From positions 1-5,936 of the forward strand of contig CAJXNF010000197.1 of NCBI GenBank assembly GCA_913056375.1: a stretch of 5,936 nucleotides of DNA, written 5' to 3'. Source of the stretch: an uncultured Pseudomonadota bacterium (lineage in GTDB: Bacteria > SAR324 > NAC60-12). The notes under the pieces are model-generated. The model ran no database searches. It was given only the letters and a program-made list of their open reading frames with translations, and was not told the DNA's origin. Numbering within the stretch: the first letter of the stretch is position 1; each line of letters opens with the position of its first letter. The position numbers were made by a program, and so were the translations under genes. This document shows, piece after piece, positions 1 through 5,566 of this stretch.

Positions 1-285
1 GACCTCAGTGCCTTGATTCACTTCCAAAAAGATCTACTGGGCACCATAAAATGCACGAATATTCGATTCACAAATTAACAACTAAAAATCAAAGTACATC
101 AGAGATGGGGCAGTGTTTCGGAGTGTGCTGAGATGCGATATAATTTCACTAGAGGAATGTCTCTGAGGATAGTGATGGACTGGCGAAAGTCTACATGCTG
201 AGAGGCATTAAGGACTGTCCTCCTTCTGTTCAATTTGCACCTTCCAGCTTGCGGGCAAGCCACAGCTAGTATTTACCGCCTAGAT
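1..285. other. Non-coding left flank downstream of the HODM gene
   Basis: No ORF of convincing length or composition is present on either strand; the longest ATG-initiated reading I see here is about 22 codons. The stretch lies downstream of the minus-strand demethylase gene. A short inverted repeat at 247-260 (GCTTGC / GCAAGC arms with almost no loop) could fold in the 3' end of that transcript, but it has no T tract behind it, so I do not call it a terminator. A TATAAT hexamer at 139-144 on the plus strand lacks a good -35 partner and has no gene behind it. Confidence 0.5.
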
Positions 286-1185
286 TCAAGCCCGCCCGTC
301 CAAGTAACTCAGCACCGCTGGTCCATACACCGCAAAAGACTTGTAGATCTGAAGATCTTCGGGCCAGTGACGTAGTGTTTGGGCCAACTGGTGAGCTTCT
401 GAATCCTTCAGTTCCGCCAGTGGGCACTGGAGGATCCGGATGGTGAAGAGAATGGCACCTGTCTTGGGAAGTCTGCGGAGTGTCTGGCGTTCCAAGCGCA
501 AGAACACTTCGGTTCCAGCATTTTCTGAGGTGAGGTGGGGTGCGGCTTCTAAAACTCCATGACCTCCCGGCTGAAAGAGTGTTGGGTCCTCATTCAAGCT
601 CCAGTTGACACGCCACATCGGCTTCTCTGGTGTCAGACGACGCATGAACTGATTCACTGGGGCGTTGATCTGCTCCCGATATCCCGGCACTGGATCATGG
701 ATTTCGGACATCGGGCGTCCAATCTTCTCCTGTAGATTCCAGCGCGTAGGAAAGCAAAGCGCCGCTGCGGTCAGCCGATACTCTCTGGAATCCTCGGCAT
801 CCTCCGGCACTGCCTGCATCACGCAGAGATCTTCCTGTACCAACCGCCCTGCCAATTCCAGCGGATGCTGTGCTCTAACGGCCATTTCAAAAGTTGTTTG
901 CCCAGGAGCCAGACTCTTGTCTTCCTGAATCTGTTGAAAGCGCTCCGGATGCTGTTTTTCAAGAAATGCGAGAACCAGTTCGAGTACCTCCGTGCTGGCG
1001 GCCTGTGCTTCGGGGCAGGCCTGAAACACTTCATCTCGACGCTGATCGAGAAGTTCTCTCCTCAGAGCGACCTCTGTGTCGTAGCGGCTATCTAGCCAGA
1101 GCCAGTCTGCTGGAGCAAGTGGACGTAACCCCATTGTCCAGCGGTGTGGCTTTCCGTCAAATGGGAGAGGAAATGGGAAGGGCAT
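286..1185 (-). CDS. Haem-dependent oxidative N-demethylase family protein (DUF3445/HODM)
   Basis: The 299-residue product matches the DUF3445 family (Pfam PF11927) along its whole length. Recognisable family blocks are MGLRPLAPADWL (18-29), a QRRDEVF stretch (48-54), RLVQEDLCVM (114-123), LTAAALCFPTRW (138-149), the EKIGRPMSEIHDPVPGY region (153-169), MWRVNWSLNEDP (190-201) and LRLERQTLRRLPKTGAILFTIR (229-250, split across the conserved core). The characterised member is the alpha subunit of a bacterial dimethylamine-type oxidative N-demethylase, in which a PAS-like fold binds haem and oxidises secondary amines to a primary amine plus formaldehyde; related proteins are also found in fungi. 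The substrate here is unknown. The length is usual for the family and no signal peptide is seen, so it should be cytosolic. The ATG at 1185 is chosen because the residues just before MGLRPL (a short PF-rich stretch and GKPHRW) are also family-like; no Shine-Dalgarno is evident. It stops with TGA, followed one codon later by TAG. No flavin or ferredoxin reductase partner is adjacent. Its GC content is visibly higher than that of the AraC gene. Confidence 0.9.
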   Translation of the reverse strand: MPFPFPLPFDGKPHRWTMGLRPLAPADWLWLDSRYDTEVALRRELLDQRRDEVFQACPEAQAASTEVLELVLAFLEKQHPERFQQIQEDKSLAPGQTTFEMAVRAQHPLELAGRLVQEDLCVMQAVPEDAEDSREYRLTAAALCFPTRWNLQEKIGRPMSEIHDPVPGYREQINAPVNQFMRRLTPEKPMWRVNWSLNEDPTLFQPGGHGVLEAAPHLTSENAGTEVFLRLERQTLRRLPKTGAILFTIRILQCPLAELKDSEAHQLAQTLRHWPEDLQIYKSFAVYGPAVLSYLDGRA

Positions 1186-1392
1186 AAGATAAGGGAAAGT
1201 GTTCTGCTACTTCAAATGTCTCGTTCACTCACAGCCAATAAATTCACGGTCTCCAAACTGTGTTGGTATTCAACTAGAACAAACGGACTGTAGCAGTTTA
1301 TTTTGGGATCGACTCAAGGGGAGTGAGAGATTTTTGGGAACTTGAGATCATGTTTTCGAATAGCCACAAATCTAAGTCAGGCTCTTGCAGGG

Positions 1393-1416
1393 GTTTTGAT
1401 CTGAATTCAGAAAAAC
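1393..1416. repeat. Interrupted palindrome centred on CTGAATTCAG
   Basis: The core TCTGAATTCAGA (1400-1411) is a perfect 12-base palindrome. It is extended by GTTTT on the left and AAAAC on the right, with a two-base GA bulge on the left arm only. The total is 11 paired positions per arm. It covers the end of the possible 56-codon minus-strand ORF. With no loop and no T tract it fits a dimeric protein-binding site better than a terminator, but no function can be shown. Confidence 0.3.
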
Positions 1417-1577
1417 TTTGAGAACAATGCCCAGAGGAGGTGGATAGAGTGTGCCATGAATAAAACAAACAGCACTGTCAGCGTTGAAGTACCTTGCTTG
1501 GCTAAACCACTAAAAAACGCCTTGAAACCAAAAAAGCTCCGAGTTTTCTCACCAGGTCCAAATTGGGCGGTAGTCAT
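1407..1577 (-). CDS. Possible small single-pass membrane protein (56 aa)
   Basis: This is a weak candidate. ATG at 1577 opens a 56-codon frame ending in TGA at 1407-1409. The translated product has a polar, basic N-terminal part (GEKTR around 9-13, an aromatic FFGFKAFF patch at 15-22) followed by a hydrophobic segment, TLTVLFVLFMAHSIHLLWAL (32-51), long enough to cross a membrane, and a basic-aromatic tail. The frame stays open upstream to a TGA at 1614-1616, so a TTG start is also possible. There is no convincing Shine-Dalgarno and I recognise no family. An overlapping plus-strand ORF (1456-1641) competes for the same DNA. A hydrophobic stretch can arise by chance in AT-rich DNA, so this may not be a gene. 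Confidence 0.22.
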   Translation of the reverse strand: MTTAQFGPGEKTRSFFGFKAFFSGLAKQGTSTLTVLFVLFMAHSIHLLWALFSKFF

Positions 1578-1819
1578 AGTCAATTCTTGTAAGAGTAAAA
1601 ACGAGATAGTGAATCAAAAATTCGATTTGAATTTACTATGATCTTAGAGTCTAAAAAATAGCGAATCACAGGAATGACCTCACAGTAAAGTCTAAATTCA
1701 TCTCTGAAATCAGACCCCATTAGGATCTGTCATCAATTGAACTAAGCACGGTTCACAGAATTATAGTGATCAACCTAATCATCATACTAAGTGCCTAATT
1801 GTTTTGCATCTCCAGTCTC

Positions 1820-2638
1820 TTAGTTCCGAATCACATGAATCTTAGTATGCATGTTTTTGAATTTTTTTGGGGTAACTCCATGGAATTTCTTGAAAATTCG
1901 ACGGAAGTAATTTGCGTCTTTGAACCCACATTCTTCTGAAATTTGCTCAATGTTGAGTTGATTTTCTGTTAGAAGTTTTATCGATTTAATGATCTTTTGT
2001 TCATGAATTTTCTGAGTGATCGTTACCTGAAACTTCTTCTTAAAAACACGCTCCAAATAGTCTGGATTATAGCCGAGTCTACTTGCAATGTTTTTAGAGG
2101 TCAGCGATTTTGAATTCGACTTGATCAGATAAAAGCACTTTAGAGCAAGCATTTCTGTATTCTGGTCAAGGCTCTGATGAGTTTCTTGAAATAGGATTTC
2201 GTTAAAAATTAACCTCATCAATGCATTCGCAGAGAGGGAGTTCAGTTCCTGGCTTTCCTGCTCGCTCAGCAATCGATGAATTACTACAGTCAGGTGTTCG
2301 GGACGCTTTACCCCATAGATTTTACCAATTGGAAATAACTCAGTAAACCGAGATTTTTTTCTGCTATTTAACTGAAAGTGAATCCAAAAGAATTGCAGTG
2401 GCCCTTGAGTACTGGCCAAACCACCATGCTGGATACCTGGGTGGACAATCAAACATTCATTTTCTTTGATATTTACTTGCTTATCAGCTTGGTACAGAGG
2501 AAGTTCACCCTGCTTTACAAAGATCAGCTCGAAAGATTTAATTTTCCTTTCTTCATGCTGAAAATTATTATTTGATTTTAAAATTCCAGCCTTGATATAG
2601 GATAATTTTTCAATGAATTCGACGGTTTCTTTATTCAT
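1820..2638 (-). CDS. AraC-family transcriptional regulator with N-terminal cupin-type sensor domain
   Basis: The 272-residue product has the two-domain AraC layout. Residues about 20-105 form a cupin-like ligand-binding region (PF02311 type) with the usual FVKQGELPLY strand (40-49), an ENECLIVHPGIQHGG turn (59-73) and FFWIHF (83-88). Residues about 170-261 are the double helix-turn-helix DNA-binding domain: helix pair one at 179-204 (LTSKNIASRLGYNPDYLERVF) and pair two at 229-260, ending in the classic signature GFKDANYFRRIFKKFHGVTP (238-257). The ligand cannot be inferred, although cupin-type AraC sensors often bind sugars. The gene diverges from the PhyH-HEAT gene across 83 bases, which makes that gene the likeliest target. 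ATG at 2638 is used; a Shine-Dalgarno is not obvious. It stops with TAA. Its base composition is clearly AT-richer than that of the other genes in the window, which may reflect separate acquisition. Confidence 0.95.
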   Translation of the reverse strand: MNKETVEFIEKLSYIKAGILKSNNNFQHEERKIKSFELIFVKQGELPLYQADKQVNIKENECLIVHPGIQHGGLASTQGPLQFFWIHFQLNSRKKSRFTELFPIGKIYGVKRPEHLTVVIHRLLSEQESQELNSLSANALMRLIFNEILFQETHQSLDQNTEMLALKCFYLIKSNSKSLTSKNIASRLGYNPDYLERVFKKKFQVTITQKIHEQKIIKSIKLLTENQLNIEQISEECGFKDANYFRRIFKKFHGVTPKKFKNMHTKIHVIRN

Positions 2639-2721
2639 TCAAAGTAAGAAATTTTGGTTAGAGAAGTAGAGAGGCGTTTCCTCCCAAACTGTCTAAGTGC
2701 CTTCTGAGTTTATAAAATTCT
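2639..2721. promoter_or_regulatory. Divergent control region between AraC and PhyH-HEAT genes
   Basis: All promoter and operator elements for the two divergent genes should lie in these 83 bases unless they overlap coding sequence. Toward the plus strand there is a -10-like TATAAA at 2711-2716 (five of six matches to TATAAT) but no good -35 at the matching distance, a pattern seen at activator-dependent promoters. A short tandem repeat, TAGAGAAG/TAGAGAGG, occupies 2659-2674 and is a possible operator element. The functional reading is inference from gene arrangement; the motifs are seen directly. Confidence 0.5.
2711..2716 (+). promoter_or_regulatory. -10-like box immediately before the PhyH-HEAT start codon
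   Basis: TATAAA ends only five bases before the ATG at 2722. With usual spacing, transcription would begin at or next to the start codon, giving a leaderless or nearly leaderless mRNA. This agrees with the absence of any Shine-Dalgarno in front of the gene. The in-frame TAA at 2713-2715 rules out a further upstream start. A chance AT-rich match cannot be excluded. Confidence 0.3.
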
Positions 2722-4626
2722 ATGACCACTCAAAAATCTGACCCCAAAACAATAACATACAGCAAGGCTGAAAATCTCGTTCAAGAGTTTGCGAGTAGAG
2801 GGGTTGCCGTTCTTTGTCCAGAAAGTCTAGGAGTCTCGTCTGAGATCCATCAACATATTTACGAAAAGGAAAAGAAAGCAGTTCGGGATCAGCTACGAAT
2901 TACTCCTGAAGTGATTCCAGAGATTTTTGATATTTTGAACGCACCTGGATTGATCGACGCCTGTGATCGACTTGTCGGCAAAAACTGGGCGATTGTGCCT
3001 TTCATTCATAATGCTCCTTTCATCAGCGGAGCTCGTGACCAACACTGGCACAAAGACGATAATGCTCCTTACAACGCCCGGAAACAGAGACATCACCAGG
3101 CGATCCAAATTGAGATGCTTTACTACCCACAAGATGTTTCATCAGAGATGGGACCAACGGCAATTGTACCGTTCAGCCACTACTGGACCTTCAATCACGA
3201 GGAGAACCACGATAACTTTGCAGGAGCTGACCACATTGACTTTGGTTACTTAATCGAAGGCTTGGAAAGCATACCCGTAAGTGGGCCTGACTCCAAATAC
3301 ACTTTGGAAGACATCATTCAGCGCAAAACCAAGCATGACCACAGGATGATGGAAGCCGTTTCAGGGCTAAACTGGCCACTGACCAGTGTCTTTGAAGTTG
3401 CCCCACTGCGGGCCGGGAGCATCCTTCTCTATTCTCACAACACTTTCCATCGTGGGAATCATCGAAGAGATGATTGGCGCCAATGGACAGAAAATCCAAG
3501 GTTTATGTGGAGATTTTGGATTTATCGCACAAATGAACCCTCGGGGACGGACTCAGCAGAGGTGGACTGGTGTAAGGAGAGCGTGGATCCTCTAACAGGA
3601 TTTGATCTGGCTGAGGTGAGTTCTGGAATCAAGAGTACTTGGCGTTACCACAAGCATTGGCTGGAAACTGGTAAACCACCATCACCAAAAATCGACGATA
3701 CGAACCAATCTAATGAATATCTGAAAAAAGAGGCCTTACAACTCTTCGAGCAGATGCTGGAAAAAGGAGATGAAAAGGAACCCATCCGAATTGGTGCTGC
3801 TTACGAACTTGCAGCAATCAGGGACCAGGTACTTGCCAAGGAACTACTGCGGAAAGCACTTTTGAATGAGCGTGAAAGTGTCAGAAGAGCTGGAACCTAT
3901 GGACTTATCGCTCTAGGTCCTGCCGCCGAAGATGTATTTTTAGAGGCGATCAAATCAACAATTAAATGGCTGCGGAAGGCAGGCGTCTACGGATTGGGTG
4001 AGGTTAGTATTCTGAACAAAGAAATCTTTGAGGCTGTTAAGAAATGCCTGCTAGAGGATCCATCAAAATATGTACGCTCTGTTGCTGCGGGGTCCTTGGG
4101 TTGTCTCGGCAGACGTACGATTGCCTCGGGACAAGGACTGGAGTGGATTCCAAAATGTATCGAGGTTCTCATTCAAAGTCTTCAGCAGGAAGAGAATCGG
4201 CTCTCCATGGATCGGGTACAAAAGAGAAACATCAAGTTCGTAAGACCAACAGATGAGTGTGATGTCTGTGAGGGAATGGGAATTGATTTTGGGATCGAGA
4301 GATTTGAGCCAGTCCGCTCGACAGTTCGTGAGAATGTCCTATGGGCGCTGGTGATGCTCTGCTCTCACGGAGAGGCGGTACTCGGTGAAAATCTAGACTC
4401 TTTACTAGAGGAACTTAAGAAAATCATCAGAGAAGACCAGAATGTGATTTCTGTTGGTTTCGCAATGGATGCACTCAGCAGACTTGCCCACTTGAGAGTT
4501 GGTGAGGAAGCACCTTCCACTGCCATCATTGAATTAAGAACTGATCTAGAGATGATTCTCAATTCATCACCGATTCAGTGTTGGGAATCCTTGGTTCGAT
4601 CGGGGTTGAGGCCAGCGTCTCCCTAA
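2722..4626 (+). CDS. Phytanoyl-CoA dioxygenase (PhyH)-like protein fused to C-terminal HEAT repeats
   Basis: The 634-residue product is a two-part fusion. Residues about 10-275 are a PhyH-type Fe(II)/2-oxoglutarate oxygenase. The likely metal ligands are H110 and D112 (HWHKDD, 108-113) and H243 (FHRGN, 242-246), with R260 (NPRFMW) as the candidate 2-oxoglutarate anchor. The family GP...PFSH turn is at 144-153. The gap between the two ligand motifs is longer than in human PHYH (133 versus 87 residues) because of a His/acid-rich insertion around 158-213. From about 354 onward come HEAT-like repeats (PF13646 type), with R-x-A-x-x-G-L-type turns at 388-399, 418-429 and 452-463, and more degenerate helices at 530-605. 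Such repeats usually bind protein partners. A CxxCxGxG motif lies at 513-520. The protein should be cytosolic, with no signal peptide. The substrate is unknown; family members hydroxylate diverse small molecules, so the phytanoyl-CoA name should not be taken literally. The start at 2722 is forced by an in-frame stop at 2713-2715. The gene ends in TAA, 48 bases from the convergent GH127 gene. Confidence 0.9.
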   Translation: MTTQKSDPKTITYSKAENLVQEFASRGVAVLCPESLGVSSEIHQHIYEKEKKAVRDQLRITPEVIPEIFDILNAPGLIDACDRLVGKNWAIVPFIHNAPFISGARDQHWHKDDNAPYNARKQRHHQAIQIEMLYYPQDVSSEMGPTAIVPFSHYWTFNHEENHDNFAGADHIDFGYLIEGLESIPVSGPDSKYTLEDIIQRKTKHDHRMMEAVSGLNWPLTSVFEVAPLRAGSILLYSHNTFHRGNHRRDDWRQWTENPRFMWRFWIYRTNEPSGTDSAEVDWCKESVDPLTGFDLAEVSSGIKSTWRYHKHWLETGKPPSPKIDDTNQSNEYLKKEALQLFEQMLEKGDEKEPIRIGAAYELAAIRDQVLAKELLRKALLNERESVRRAGTYGLIALGPAAEDVFLEAIKSTIKWLRKAGVYGLGEVSILNKEIFEAVKKCLLEDPSKYVRSVAAGSLGCLGRRTIASGQGLEWIPKCIEVLIQSLQQEENRLSMDRVQKRNIKFVRPTDECDVCEGMGIDFGIERFEPVRSTVRENVLWALVMLCSHGEAVLGENLDSLLEELKKIIREDQNVISVGFAMDALSRLAHLRVGEEAPSTAIIELRTDLEMILNSSPIQCWESLVRSGLRPASP

Positions 4627-4674
4627 TTGATTCAGCATTAAAGAAGCCAGCTTCACAACCCCAAGAAACCAATC
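4627..4674. other. 48-base convergent intergenic spacer
   Basis: This spacer lies between the stop codons of the PhyH-HEAT gene and the convergent GH127 gene. It has a very small inverted repeat at 4643-4654 (GAAGC / GCTTC) with a two-base loop and no adjoining T tract on either strand. I see no convincing intrinsic terminator, so transcripts may run into the opposing gene or end by another mechanism. Confidence 0.4.
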
Positions 4675-5520
4675 TCAGTTCACATCTTCCAGAATCCAAC
4701 TCAGCATTTCGCACTCGCCTCGATTAGACCAAAGAAAGTAGGGGATGAGTGTCAAATCGACAGGACTTTTCTTTGGCTTGTTTGCTGAGTACAAGGCATC
4801 CTCTGCGAATTCAGACTTCAGCCCTTTGGCCTTGAGATAGACAGCCCCCGCTAAGATCCCATCATCATGCGACTCTGTGAACTCAGGATTCTGTTGAAGC
4901 AAATACTGGTTTAGATGTTCAGAATTATCTGTAGATTCCAGGCAGTACAACAGTGGGCCTCGGAACACAGCGACTCTATTTGCGTTGTACCTGATTTTGG
5001 GATTGGCTCGTACGAGGTAGGGAGAGAAGTTGAATTGAATATCAATCTGATCAGAACCCCAGACTCTCTCGATTTCAAAATAGCCATTTTGCCGCGTGGG
5101 CTCAATTGACTCACCATTCAAGGTGACCGTAGGAGTTGTATCCCAACCCGGAATTCTAAAAAATATCTTTGTCGGTTTTGCTGAAGTAGAGGAGATCGCA
5201 AATCGGTTTTTACCTCCCCAAGGCATTTCAGAATCAATCTCAACAGACAGGGTTCTATCCTGAAGAACAAATTCCTTGGAACCGGTGATGTATTGATTAA
5301 CCTCAATACCATCATCAGCTTGTCTATAAATATAGCGATCGATATCAGCAATGATCCTCAGTACGTTAGGTGGACAACAAGAACAAGTATGATATTTATC
5401 TCGAATTCCGTGTCGACGATGTTGATATTTTAGAAATTCTGGTACGCATTCCAAATAATTATCATAAAAGAAAGCAGTGCCATCTACAGATGTGCTGGCT
5501 AAGACTACATTGTAAAGAGC

Positions 5521-5566
5521 GCGCTCAATCACATCGGCATACTCGCTATTGCGCTCAATTCACATC
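5521..5566. repeat. Imperfect direct repeat overlapping the premature stop
   Basis: GCGCTCAATCACATC (5521-5535) and GCGCTCAATTCACATC (5551-5566) are identical apart from one extra T in the second copy, and their starts are 30 bases apart. On the coding (minus) strand both encode the end of an I-E-R triplet in the same frame, but the sequence before it is shifted by one base. The premature TGA lies inside the second copy. Confidence 0.7.
5560..5562 (-). other. In-frame TGA interrupting the GH127 gene
   Basis: On the minus strand the codons read GAA AGG CTG ATG TGA ATT GAG CGC, and family-like sequence continues in the same frame on both sides. The spacing from the FFAERLM block to YADVIERALYN equals the usual family spacing as I recall it, so the TGA stands in for one residue rather than marking an insertion or deletion. 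CGA (Arg) to TGA is the simplest single transition. TGA serves as a normal terminator elsewhere in the window, including the true end of this gene. Confidence 0.85.

Larger units (their letters stand above)
1186..1819. other. 634-base intergenic region, AT-richer, no firm gene
   Basis: This gap separates the HODM gene start from the end of the AraC gene. It holds two overlapping antiparallel small ORFs (1407-1577 minus, 1456-1641 plus), neither strongly supported. It also has a 12-base perfect palindrome, TCTGAATTCAGA (1400-1411), flanked by GTTTT (1393-1397) and AAAAC (1412-1416). The part from about 1640 to 1819 has no ORF of note and contains short repeated words (CCTAAT, CTAAG) but no clear T-tailed hairpin. 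I see no tRNA-like cloverleaf or insertion-sequence end. Confidence 0.5.

Noticed and set aside
139..144. TATAAT hexamer on the plus strand as a promoter
   Set aside because: There is no adequate -35 sequence at the right distance and no gene or recognisable RNA follows it.
247..260. Inverted repeat GCTTGC/GCAAGC as an intrinsic terminator of the HODM gene
   Set aside because: The effective stem is only about five base pairs and no T tract follows on the minus strand.
665..1187. Plus-strand ORFs of 76-97 codons opposite the HODM gene
   Set aside because: They lie wholly inside a clear family-matching minus-strand gene and their translations (Ser/Cys/Arg-rich) look like antisense shadows.
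1456..1641. Plus-strand 61-codon ORF preceded by a Shine-Dalgarno-like GAGGAGGTGG at about 1433-1442
   Set aside because: The Shine-Dalgarno-like sequence is 13 or more bases from the ATG, the residue composition is not protein-like, no family is recognised, and it overlaps the slightly more plausible minus-strand ORF.
2893..3595. Several 61-96 codon ORFs overlapping the PhyH domain on both strands
   Set aside because: They are shadows of the PhyH-HEAT gene, whose catalytic motifs establish the true frame.
5530..5532. GTG at 5530-5532 as a genuine start of a second GH127 protein
   Set aside because: Family-conserved residues (NSEYAD) precede it in the same frame, so this is the Val of YADV and not an initiation site unless internal re-initiation occurs.
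5560..5562. TGA as selenocysteine codon
   Set aside because: The position corresponds to a variable, usually charged residue outside the active site, and no SECIS-like hairpin is apparent immediately downstream by eye.
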